DNA of 64,000 nucleotides, from positions 1 through 64,000 of the forward strand of contig JAJOZX010002704.1 of NCBI GenBank assembly GCA_023014485.1. Reading direction: 5' to 3'. The stretch comes from Bathynomus jamesi (Eukaryota; Arthropoda; Malacostraca; Isopoda; Cirolanidae). Shown here in pieces: positions 48,224 to 57,051 of the stretch; the stretch's first letter is position 1, and every line of letters begins with the position of its first letter. The position numbers and the translations under genes were made by a program. Below the pieces are notes generated by a model. That model made no database searches. It was not told where the DNA came from and saw only the letters and a program-made list of their open reading frames with translations.

Positions 48224-48282
48224 AAGTAAAATATGCTTATTTTCCTTTCCTTGATTTTTTATATTTTATAATATAGGGTGTC

Positions 48283-48798
48283 CGAGAATTATCTGTACAA
48301 GTTTTGGCTGTTATTAAAAGTCAACCATGAAGTGTAGAAATTCCAGTGTTGTCCCATTTTACAGAGAATCTCATTAAGTTTTTCCTGATACCAAGTAAAA
48401 TTTCATCTTTTAATAAAATTCTTGATAACACACGTAAAATTCTTAAACAAGATTATTTAGAATCTGTATTTTCAAAAGTTTCTTTTATTAAAGTAACGTT
48501 GTTACAAACATTCGATATGTGCACCATCAGTGATTCGCAAATCATCCAATCGATACTCCAAATGTTGCCATGTACGCTGCAGCATATCCACATCAATTCG
48601 CTCAATAGCAGCTGTGATTCTTGCTTTTAAATCATCAATGTCTGTCACCCGCGTACAAAAAAGAAAAAACTTGTCAAAACTTGTTATCAGAAAAAACTTA
48701 ATGAGTTTCTCTGTAAAATGGAACAAAACTGGAATTTCTACACTTCATGGTTGACTTTTAATAACAGCCAAACATTGTACAGATAATTCTCGGACAAC
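48283..48798 (-). mobile_element. Mariner MITE with ~100-bp TIRs in hAT-C
   Basis: Inverted arms share TGTCCGAGAATTATCTGTAC and TTGGCTGTTATTAAAAGTCA. The minus strand near 48640-48500 keeps a transposase C-terminus (DIDDLKARITAAIERIDVDM), so it derives from a full mariner. Confidence 0.88.
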
Positions 48799-49478
48799 CG
48801 GTATGAACCAAAGCTTATCATTTCACTGTCACATTTCATATGTTGCTCATAAGGTACAGTACTATTAATAAATGATGTTATTTTTCAAATGTCTTTTAGA
48901 AAACATTGATATTAATAATTTTTTGATCAGGCTTTCTAAAATGCTTTCATTTATTTTAATCTCTCTGTGTTATACTTTTGTTAATAGTAAAACAATGAAT
49001 GCACGTAAATAAGCAACAGGACTCCTCCTTTTTTCTGACATAAAGGTCCATTATTATTGTCAATAATTCATTAATTTTACCTCTTGTGAATTACTGGTTA
49101 TAAATAACATGTAATTCCTAAAGCTCTCCCATTTAAAACAATTCAGAAGAGTTATTGGTTGCCTAAACAGACTTCTCTAAGAATGCTTTGCTTGAAAGCA
49201 TTTTGTTCTCTTTCTCTATAAAAATTTTGTAAAATACCAATATAATAATAATAATAATAATCTTCTGCTGAAAATTCCCACAGCACGAGAATTTTTCAGA
49301 AAATTATCGCCAATTTGGGCACACGCTCTCAAAAAAGTTCGCCATCCCTGTCCTAAGGTGAGTTTACTACAAAGAAAAAAACTTGTTTCATAAATATATT
49401 TACAAAACAAAAGAAACCAAAGAAAAAAAATTTCTGAAACATATTTACAAAACATGAGAATAGTTCTGGTTACAATAA

Positions 49479-49640
49479 CTATTCAAAACGTCGTCCATGT
49501 TGTTCGATGCACATCTTGTATCTGTCAACGGTTGAACGGAAAATTGCTTTACATAGTTCCTTATCATTGCTTAAGAGCTGGAATGCTTCACAAATGTAGT
49601 CTTTAAGGTCCTGAAGAAATGCTGGCTTTTTGCTGTAAAA
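49479..49640 (-). pseudogene. Mariner-C transposase, C-terminal scrap
   Basis: The minus strand reads FLQDLKDYICEAFQLL and ends in YKMCIEQHGRRFE before the terminal repeat. It resembles the C-terminus of mariner transposases. Confidence 0.55.
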
Positions 49641-49736
49641 AAAAATTGTCATAATGTTTAGAATAATCATCAGCAGAAAACATTTTCCTCGGTAAACTGA
49701 CTTTTGGGACACCTTGTATATCAAAATATACGTGCT

Positions 49737-49937
49737 TTATGTTCTACTGCGCTCAATTAAAATACTAAATTCGCATGTGATCGAGTCTACAGTTACATCC
49801 TCGTTGCTTTGTACTATGCAATAAATACGATTTAACATTAATTCACCACTCACAGTACGCGATGTAAAGTATTCGATGTAAAGGGCTTTCAGTTCGATTA
49901 ACACTATTTTTGTACCCACTTTACAATTGGGTGGCAC
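49737..49937 (-). CDS. Small ORF of the Polinton-like element, unknown
   Basis: A 66-codon open stretch four bases after the preceding small ORF. It opens with GTG; the first ATG in frame is about half-way (MLNRIY), so the start is unsure. No recognisable motif. Its close spacing and shared direction with the neighbours suggest a compact virus-like gene block. Confidence 0.3.
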   Translation of the reverse strand: MPPNCKVGTKIVLIELKALYIEYFTSRTVSGELMLNRIYCIVQSNEDVTVDSITCEFSILIERSRT

Positions 49938-49941
49938 GTTT

Positions 49942-50106
49942 TCACTCTTTAAACACGGATAGAATACATTCTAAAGCACGCACGAAGAGGGCATCATTTG
50001 CCAGGGCATTATTATTAAATTCAAGTTTATAAACACTCCTTTCCAAACGAGGGTTTATTCTTTCCAATCCGAGCTTTTCAACCGTGAATTCTTCTTCACA
50101 ACGCAT
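49942..50106 (-). CDS. Small ORF of the Polinton-like element, unknown
   Basis: 54 codons from the ATG at 50106 (MRCEEEFTVEKLG). It overlaps the end of the preceding ORF by about 11 bases. Charged, with no known motif. Confidence 0.3.
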   Translation of the reverse strand: MRCEEEFTVEKLGLERINPRLERSVYKLEFNNNALANDALFVRALECILSVFKE

Positions 50107-50353
50107 ATCGGCAATTGAAATAATCTTCTAAGTCGTGCCGACAGCTGCTCCTTATATAAATAAATAGCTCTTCAGGGTGAACAGTGTAGGTGAGCTTAGC
50201 TCTGTACCGCTCAAGTCCTTTGTACCAAAGTTTAAGATATTTCGAATACGTCTCCAGTTCCAAGCCATTCTCGCCTTGTTCAGTCCTACACTCGGTAAAC
50301 CCGTCGAGCAGAGCGGTGTATGCGTATTCAAGAACCGTGTCAAAACAAAGCAT
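50096..50353 (-). CDS. Small ORF of the Polinton-like element, unknown
   Basis: 85 codons from the ATG at 50353, 17 bases after the stop of the 145-codon ORF. Tyr- and Leu-rich, predicted mostly helical. No membrane segment, signal or known motif. It could also be the C-terminal part of the upstream ORF after a frameshift. Confidence 0.4.
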   Translation of the reverse strand: MLCFDTVLEYAYTALLDGFTECRTEQGENGLELETYSKYLKLWYKGLERYRAKLTYTVHPEELFIYIRSSCRHDLEDYFNCRYAL

Positions 50354-50370
50354 ATCGGTAACACGTACGT

Positions 50371-50808
50371 CTAATATGGCTTTAGCTTGCGGAAACCGAC
50401 GATTTCAAACATTCTGTCGAGGATGAAGTGGTTTCGCGTGGGGACAACGACGTTATTATCAGACGCATTCTTCCACATCAACCGTATATTAATGCATGGC
50501 TGGTCGCGATTTATACACCACGTACAAATAATGGCATATGAGGGTGCATCACTAATCTGCTCTCTTCTTGTGCCTACACCTGCAGGTATTTTATAACGAT
50601 CCTCGCCCCACTTCTCAACTATCACGAAGATTCTATTCATCTCCTCAACACTTAAATAAATAACACTCCGTTTACCAGAGTTTGTTTGTCTACAATTCGT
50701 TTCAAGTACATAGTTAACAGCGCCGGTTTTACGCCTGAACACACGCACTGACTTCGTCACGGACACATCGTATACGGCATTGAGGATGCTGCTCAACGGA
50801 AGCTCCAT
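50371..50808 (-). CDS. 145-codon ORF of the Polinton-like element, unknown
   Basis: Intact from the ATG at 50808, which lies just downstream of a ~270-bp GC-richer gap that could hold its promoter. The protein has a beta-rich look (alternating Val/Ile, e.g. RSVIYLSVEEMNRIFVIVEK), two spaced cysteines (CTWC) and a basic C-terminus. I recognise no family. Being uninterrupted in an element whose polymerase is broken, it may be younger decay or chance. Confidence 0.5.
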   Translation of the reverse strand: MELPLSSILNAVYDVSVTKSVRVFRRKTGAVNYVLETNCRQTNSGKRSVIYLSVEEMNRIFVIVEKWGEDRYKIPAGVGTRREQISDAPSYAIICTWCINRDQPCINIRLMWKNASDNNVVVPTRNHFILDRMFEIVGFRKLKPY

Positions 50809-50809
50809 C

Positions 50810-51080
50810 GTTTTCTATTGTGAGGAGTCGGGTCAAGCTCTGAGGTGACTATGAGCAGCCGGTGCGCGGTTTGGCTCGGTGGGAGGTGAGGAGGGATGAG
50901 TCACACAGGCGCGTCATACCAACCGTTAGTGAATCGTGCACGGGGTTGTTCCAACATGAAATAATCATATAAATATTTGTCTCCCATTATAACGAACATT
51001 CAGATTTTTTCCGATACATGAATTAATAACGGCTTTAATGTTTTATCGAAACCATACACCTTCGTTCATTTTCTCCTCAC
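50810..51080. promoter_or_regulatory. Gap between Polinton-like ORFs, possible promoter
   Basis: GC-richer than its surroundings (CAGCCGGTGCGCGGTTTGGC). No ORF. Confidence 0.3.
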
Positions 51081-51081
51081 A

Positions 51082-51648
51082 TTAACACTCCGGCACTCTA
51101 TTTGAGAGAAACATGTGCCCGTATCTGTCCTTTTTGCTTAGGAAGCGATACTCATCCTTAAACTCTATTAAAAACTCACACAAGCCTTTAGCCACAACCT
51201 CATTGCGAACCTCATCATGATATATATGAACGTAATGATAAAAATATTTTAGACTGTCCATGATAACAAGATTTATATTCTGAGACCCAGGGTATGCGTG
51301 CTCGGTGTGATGTAACATGACACAATACCGCTTGTCACACCATTCGTCAAGAAGGCTCACTACCCATGCCCGTTGCTCCTCTTCTGCATGTGATGCTTTT
51401 TTAACTTCGTGGTGTATGTGCGCCTTTACGTAGTTTAGTCCTATGATGTAGTCCATTACATTGTTTGAGCCACGAAAGCCCGCATTGCTCTCGCCAGAAT
51501 ATTCGTAGAGTATTTGGACCTCCTGCTCCTCACACTTCGCTAGGTTCAATATAACCTTAAAAGCCTCAAAGGAGGGAGGACTAGGGATTCTTTGAGTGTT
51601 CACACATCTGTAGACTTTATCGAATACCACTTCATGAATGTCGAACAC
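51082..51648 (-). CDS. 188-codon ORF of the Polinton-like element, unknown
   Basis: Open from a GTG at 51648; a TGA lies four codons upstream and no ATG is in frame near the start, so the 5' end is probably lost. The product is helical, His- and Glu-rich (HIHHEVKKASHAEEEQ) with HHTEHAYPGSQN. I recognise no family. It lies between the polymerase and the small-ORF block in the same direction. Confidence 0.45.
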   Translation of the reverse strand: MFDIHEVVFDKVYRCVNTQRIPSPPSFEAFKVILNLAKCEEQEVQILYEYSGESNAGFRGSNNVMDYIIGLNYVKAHIHHEVKKASHAEEEQRAWVVSLLDEWCDKRYCVMLHHTEHAYPGSQNINLVIMDSLKYFYHYVHIYHDEVRNEVVAKGLCEFLIEFKDEYRFLSKKDRYGHMFLSNRVPEC

Positions 51649-51649
51649 G

Positions 51650-52000
51650 CAATATCAAAAATAGCCATCGCTATTTTCCGTCTACGTGAGAATTCTTAAT
51701 ACACGTCTGAGCTCCACGGCTTGTTGAGGTCAAATGAGGATGCAGGGCAGAGATATGACCAAATAGTGGCAGGACCCCTTTGATTGGGTATACAGTGGGC
51801 GGTGCTTAGCATTTTTGCTGCAAACACACACACACACATACAAAGGCGAAAATGAAGCGCTAATTGAAACCTAATTTATTTTAAATAAATAAACACATCG
51901 TCAACAAATAAATAGTCTCTAATTCACGGCATATATTCAAATACACGTAAGAAATAAATAAACATATCGTCAACAAGTAATTATATATATATAAGAAAAT
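51650..52000. other. No gene recognised
   Basis: Contains a short (CA)n and AAATAAATAAACA-type repeats (two copies near 51885 and 51950). Confidence 0.6.
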
Positions 52001-52002
52001 AT

Positions 52003-54060
52003 TCAAGGGCCATGATACCCAAAGGGTACGATATCGTAGGTGCCAGGTACCTGGTAGCGTTTCCTATATGTGTTATGACACACTTTCGTCTTCCTAAGAG
52101 CCTTCACGCCCTTCTGTGCTCGAAAATTGAGGGTCCCTACAGTCAGTTGGGGCAGCTGATCATCCTCATCTTCTAAGCTCACTAGCTTCTTCAGCGGATC
52201 AAAGTTAACAATCCGCCAGTTCGCCTGGTTAAGTGTGATGCCTTTAGCTTTCACGATATATCTCACTTCCTCCCACACCCTCACCCGCACTCCATAAGTT
52301 TTTGAACCTGTTTAAACAAAAGAATCAGCGTAGGCACTATCTCCATACTCATCCTTGATCTCATCAGTCAGCTCTCCGAGGAATTCCTCAATAGGTGGCA
52401 TGTAATCACCATCCTTCTCCGTGAATATCACACTATCTGTGTCTGCGTACAGAACCCTTCGTCAGAGAGAATGCAGTAGACCCCAAAGTTTGATGCGAGC
52501 ATACGTTGTGGTGAAGCTGGCTACAGGTATGTTTGTAACACGTAATGTATCTGCAGCCAATTCTTTCCTGTTGTACTTTATTATGAACGTATTACCCACA
52601 TTCACGAGCTCCATGACCTTTTTATCGGGAGCGGTGGCATAATCTCACACCTCGTTATAACTTTGGGCTAGATGGACGCTCCCCTTGCCTGTATTCTGAG
52701 CAAATTTTCCCCAAAGACTATTTAGGCACAACTTTGCACTAAAGCGCTTGCTTGGGTTCTTTACAATTTGGAACCAGTCAAGTTTTATCCCTTCACGATC
52801 ACGGTAGCGTTGAATATACGCCGATTTTTCATATTCGGTCCCAACTCCTCGCGGATACCCTGAAGCTTCTACCTTATCCTTCAAAAAAGTGTTTATATAT
52901 GGCGTGAAAAGGTTGGGGAGCTTCTGAAACCTCCACAACTCATATATCTTCAATATTCTGTAACCGTGGCGAACGGCTAGGGACAGCTCAGGACTTGTAG
53001 GCCCTATATACACCTCTGATCTTCCGCTCGTTGGTTGTGTGATTACAGGACCCATTGTTCTCCTCTGCGCACTTCACGCACAGCAGGGGAAACATGAGCT
53101 TGTGGTCTATAACGACGGGTAAGATCGGCATCCATTAGTCGCGAGGGGAGCACATATACGAAAGAAAGACCAAAATAGTTCTCGTTCAAATTAGATGAGA
53201 ACTCTTCGATGGTGGGCAGTGCGGGTCCTATCAGTTTTTCAGGTGCTGGTACGGGGTACGGATTGTTCTTCATCACGTAGGGGTATAAAGAACAGAAGTC
53301 GTAGTAATGGAGTTTCACGCCCTCCGCAGGTGGAAAGTATAGCTTGAAGGGATTTGTACGTCCACCGAACAAGCTATCGCGCATTTGAGAGGATCCAACA
53401 CCATTGAACGTTTGATGGTCTTTATTTCTTCGCGGTACTCTCCATCTGTATCCATCCGTGCATCATATTCGTGCTCCCACAAGACTTTGTGAGTGAACTG
53501 GGACCCTATAAGCTGATCTCTGGTGCGGGTCGATGCAATACTGTCGGTAGGAGATCTACCATGGATATCTCCTACGATTCCACACGCAGGACGTGGGCAT
53601 CCATGCCACCAGCAAACGTTAAAGGAGTACGCAGTCTTCTCACCAGTGGCACCGTCTACGCTAAGCCCATCCACCCAAAAGACACGACCATTTATCTTAA
53701 TGTGCACTTCCCCTGTGTTGCGGGCATGTTTTATGTATACACCGGTCTGTTGTTGTAGGTGTATGAGCCAGTAAATGACGGCTAGTGTGTCTTTTGGCAT
53801 GAAATTGTTCTTGAACACCGTAAAGCACAATGAGGAGATCGTGGTTGTGACTTGTAGCGGATCGCAGTTGAACCGGCCTATGTTCACCCTTCTAAACGCC
53901 TGGAAACATACTCTTAGCACGCGCACATCATTCACGCAATAACGCTCACATTCATCCGCTATATTGTAAGGAATATCTTCATTAAAATTGTGGTAGTAGC
54001 GGTCAAAATCTTCACGCTCATTATCATTCACGTTGGCATAGTTAAAGTAATTTTTGGGGA
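52003..54060 (-). pseudogene. Protein-primed family B DNA polymerase of the Polinton-like element
   Basis: Read on the minus strand from 54060. Exonuclease-region motif YCVNDVRVL (about 53930-53955), palm motif A DFCSLYP (about 53280-53300), motif B with LNSLWGKFA (52705-52730), motif C YADTDSVIF (52433-52450), and a C-terminal thumb segment (KAKGITLNQANWRIVNFD). The spacing insertions fit the protein-primed polymerases of Polintons and related viruses, which copy the element DNA from a terminal-protein primer. Lesions: a stop at 54061 cuts off the N-terminal exonuclease, frameshifts lie near 53400 and 53120, TGA codons occur near 52650 and 52465, and a break lies before 52290. Inactive as it stands. 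Confidence 0.85.
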
Positions 54061-54061
54061 G

Positions 54062-54540
54062 TTAGGCCTATGTAATTTAAAGTGTCGCTAGTGAGGAAAG
54101 TGTAAATTGACGAGAAATGAAATAGCCCTAATTTAAATTCTATTTTGTTTAAAAATTATATTAATGTTATAGTTTAAAGATAAATTTGTATATTAATGTG
54201 AAAATTTGTCTTAAATAACACGCTGTATGGATAATTCCTTAGTTGACGAGAAATGAAGTAGCTCTAATTTAAATTCTATTTTTTTTTAATTATATTGATG
54301 TTTTTTTATGTTATAATTTAAAGATAAATTTGTAGATTAAGGTGAAAATTTGTTTTTCTATTAAATTTGGTTTATCATATTCGATTTTTTGTTTAAAAGA
54401 GCGCATACCAAACATCACATTGACTTCGTGATGATTTTCTGCTACGAGAAGCTCAATAGGATAAACCCTGGCCCCATAAATGTATTTGTTTATGCTTAAG
54501 GGCATTGTCTATTAATTGGGTCGTTTTTTTGAGACCTTTT
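54062..54540. repeat. AT-rich, with an imperfect ~135-bp tandem duplication
   Basis: The block beginning GACGAGAAATGAAaTAGC and containing TAATTTAAATTCTATTTT occurs at about 54108 and 54244. No coding sequence. Confidence 0.75.
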
Positions 54541-54544
54541 CAGT

Positions 54545-54675
54545 CTATCAGGAGCTGGTAAGTAAAAGCCGTAAGTAAGTCGGCTTTGGTCAATCAGGTG
54601 TTGGTAAGTAAAGCCATAGGTAAGTCGGCTTGGTCAATCAGGTGTTGGTAAGTAAAGCAAGTAAGTCGGCTATGT
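54545..54675. repeat. ~50-bp tandem repeat
   Basis: Three copies of TCAATCAGGTGTTGGTAAGT followed by AAAGCC and AAGTCGGCT. Confidence 0.88.
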
Positions 54676-54713
54676 AATACTGCGTTACTGCTGAGAGGTC
54701 TTAAAGTCTAGAC

Positions 54714-54935
54714 CAGTGGTGGCGAACCTATGGCACACGTGCCCATTTGGGCACGCGATCAAATTTGCCTGGCACGTCTAAGCATAGAAATTGTTATCCA
54801 AAAAATTAGTATAAAATAATAGACGTAATGTTTATAATTTGGTGTAATATATATAAACTTTGGTGAGCACGCGAATTTTTTATTATGGTTTACGTTTTTT
54901 TTGGCACGCGACTGAAAAAAGGTTTGCCACCCCTG
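54714..54935. mobile_element. hAT MITE, 222 bp, related to hAT-C
   Basis: Perfect 8-bp duplication GTCTAGAC (54706-54713 and 54936-54943). Left end CAGTGGTGGCGAACCTATGG and internal GGCACGCG motifs match hAT-C, which could have mobilised it. Confidence 0.95.
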
Positions 54936-54944
54936 GTCTAGACG

Positions 54945-55140
54945 AGTGGTTGTAGCCCCATCTCGGCCTCGCGCTACTGATGGGTGGGCTCCTAAAAGTC
55001 TATACTTAGAAGACTGGTGTAGCCCTCATCTCGGCCACGTGTTGTTGATGGGATGAGCTCCTAAAAGTCTATGCTTAGACGATTGGTGTAGCACTCATCT
55101 CGGCCACGTTTTGTTGATTGATGGGCTCCTAAAAGTTTTT
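54945..55140. repeat. ~65-bp tandem repeat
   Basis: Three copies with CATCTCGGCCACGT, GGGCTCCTAAAAGTCTAT and CTTAGA. Confidence 0.88.
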
Positions 55141-55186
55141 ATTTATTCCGTGTTACGGACAAACGTATACGCATACTCGCCCCACA

Positions 55187-55231
<45 letters not shown>
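55187..55231. repeat. (TA)n microsatellite
   Basis: About 22 TA units. Confidence 0.95.
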
Positions 55232-55235
<4 letters not shown>

Positions 55236-55630
55236 TTTATATAATCAACATCTAAACTGTGGCGACATTCTAAGGCAACTGGCGGATTAAGTCTTCTAAG
55301 CCTGTTGGCTGCGATGCTGAAGCACACTACGCCAAATGGCTGGTTACGCCTTTTAAGTCAGATTAAACCTTTTAAGCCAATGACGCCTTCTCAGCCAGAT
55401 TAAGCCAACTGGCTGATTAAGACTTGTAAGCCAACTGCTGAGGTCGAGAACTTTAGTATGCGATGAGATATGCCTGCAAAAACATCTCTCCTCCTCTCCT
55501 CTCTCTCTTTTAGACTACTTTCCTAGGTTAGGGAACCCCCTTTTGGGGGAAGTCATTCTCCCGGGCCAATCTCCTCTCCCCCTTCATGCAGCTTGGGGAC
55601 TAAACACCCTACCCCTTGCTTGCATACCCC

Positions 55631-56365
55631 CAGTGTTGCCAAATCTACTGCGAACGCCGTGAATCTACCGCGTTCTTCATGTTTTCACACGCTATCGCCT
55701 CGTTTCGAAATTCTACCGCGTTTTCAGCCGAGGGAATGTATATAATATTTTTTTTATATTTTAAAAGTGAAGCGTGAGCCAATTAGGCATATGATGTATA
55801 CCAGTATACCTACCTTATACCTAGTATAAGCAATGGTATGACAGCAAGCAAGCGTCATGTCTTTGATGACAGCAATGACGTCACAAAAAATGCAGTGCTC
55901 TCATTGGTCAATTTTGGTACGCGCCAGGAACTCACTGAATGCTTATATTGAGTTGAGTGCATACCATCAGTATAGTATGCGAATTTACTTTTCTTTATTA
56001 AAAAAAGGCAATTTACTTTTTATTATTTAAAAAAATAGATAATGAGTGAACCAAGTGGAAGTGTTGAAAAGCGAAAACTTAAACATTACGAACAAATCCA
56101 TTCCAAGACATGGGAAAACGAAGACTCCTTCAAAGATTGGTTAATTGCTAGTTCAAAAAGCAGATTTTTAAGTCATTGTAAATGTTGTGATGCTGACTTT
56201 ACTGCCAACATATATGACAGTAAAATAGCCAAACATATAAAAAATGTAGCTGCAAAGTTTGAACGTGAAGGGCTTGTGAAGAGAATATGAGCCCTGCATT
56301 CGATGATGAATTTGAAATTAATAAAGATAAGAAAACTTCTTTACTTGAAAGGCTAAACATTTATA

Positions 56366-56422
<57 letters not shown>

Positions 56423-56501
56423 CTATTGCGTTTCCCCGCATTTCACCGCAAAATTAACAGTAAAGCTACCGCCTGTTAAGAAGAACCATCTGCCAACACT
56501 G
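55631..56501 (+). mobile_element. hAT-E in the right Polinton-like TIR
   Basis: Ends CAGTGTTGCC and, on the complement, CAGTGTTGGC. The flanks ATACCCC and ATATCCCC look like a decayed 8-bp duplication; the intact left TIR reads ATAACCCC at that place. Includes a (TA)n tract at 56371-56418. Confidence 0.78.
56042..56290 (+). pseudogene. hAT-E N-terminal BED-finger exon
   Basis: 82 codons from the ATG at 56042. A basic start, TWENEDSFKDWL, then a CKCCDADF pair and a KHIKN ending form a BED-like zinc finger as found at the N-terminus of many hAT transposases. The catalytic core is absent; only this exon of the gene is left. Confidence 0.65.
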
Positions 56502-56678
56502 ATATCCCCTCCCCATGGGTGCCAACCCCCTCCCCCATTTGCAACAATTGATCAACAGTTCAATTGATTTGCACGCTACCATTTTGCTGTCATGCTACTC
56601 CATCCCCTATCTAAAAGAAAAAAAATGTTGCAGTCAACACTGAAAATTCCTATAGTGCGCGACTTTTGCGCCACCCTG

Positions 56679-56831
56679 TATATTGGGGTCTCTTTGCTAA
56701 TGACCTCGATACTCACGTTGGGTTTCCATCATGAAAAGAATAATTCAGCATTTGCCATTTACCATCACCTATTCAAACTAAAGTGGATTTAATATTCCAG
56801 AAGAGTACCCTGCTCCATGCATGGGCTGTGT

Positions 56832-56835
<4 letters not shown>
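56679..56835 (+). repeat. Diverged 452-bp satellite monomer, right part
   Basis: Continues the monomer broken at 19101, through TTTCCATCATGAAAAGAA and AGTGGATTTAAT, to CATGCATGGGCTGTGTGTA. Confidence 0.88.
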
Positions 56836-56886
<51 letters not shown>

Positions 56887-56998
56887 CAGGTTAAGACCTG
56901 AAAATTTCCTACACTTTTTTATTACACAAAATGAATCTATCATTCTGTTTTTTTTTTTTTATATAAATTCTTTATCGTGTATTCATTTTAAATATACA

Positions 56999-57048
<50 letters not shown>
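56836..57048. repeat. (AC)n and (TA)n microsatellites with unique spacer
   Basis: (AC)n at about 56836-56876 and (TA)n at 57000-57048, with about 110 bp of unassigned AT-rich sequence between them. Confidence 0.95.

Positions 57049-57051
<3 letters not shown>

Larger units (their letters stand above)
45683..49350 (+). mobile_element. hAT-C transposon, 3.7 kb
   Basis: Perfect 8-bp duplication TCCTAAGG (45675-45682 and 49351-49358). Ends CAGGGGTGGCGAACC and, on the complement, CAGGGATGGCGAACT. Subterminal TGGCACGCG motifs. Contains the transposase at 46295-48223 and a mariner MITE at 48283-48798. Confidence 0.95.
45634..49716 (-). mobile_element. Mariner-C, MITE-sized, holding hAT-C
   Basis: Inverted ends sharing GTGTCCCAAAAGTCAGTTTA, with TA on both sides. 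Without hAT-C only about 410 bp remain. Confidence 0.85.
44674..56599 (-). mobile_element. Polinton/Maverick-like element with protein-primed DNA polymerase B
   Basis: Inverted termini: AGTAGTATTACCGCAAAATGG at 44674 (AG start, as in Polintons) and its mirror ending at 56599. The same 5 bp, CCATC, flanks both sides. Internal genes are on the minus strand: a B-family polymerase and several small ORFs. Later insertions account for about 5.2 kb, leaving about 6.7 kb, short for a Polinton (usually 15-20 kb). No integrase, major capsid, ATPase or protease gene is recognised. Confidence 0.75.
55380..56599. repeat. Right TIR of the Polinton-like element, split by hAT-E
   Basis: Mirrors the left TIR with substitutions; interrupted at 55631-56501. 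Confidence 0.85.
19102..56678 (-). mobile_element. Mariner-A, expanded to 37.6 kb by nested insertions
   Basis: The ends are inverted: CAGAGTGGCGCAAAAGTC at the left and, on the opposite strand, CAGGGTGGCGCAAAAGTC at the right (56678). Each is flanked by TA, and the same satellite monomer continues on both sides. The mariner's own sequence survives in four pieces: 19102-19441, about 42645-42932, 44298-44673 and 56605-56678, together about 1.1 kb, normal for a mariner. Everything else between the ends arrived later. Confidence 0.85.

Noticed and set aside
49737..51648. Assigning the Polinton-like small ORFs to capsid or protease genes
   Set aside because: No hexon, Adenain or ATPase motif could be seen; left as unknown.
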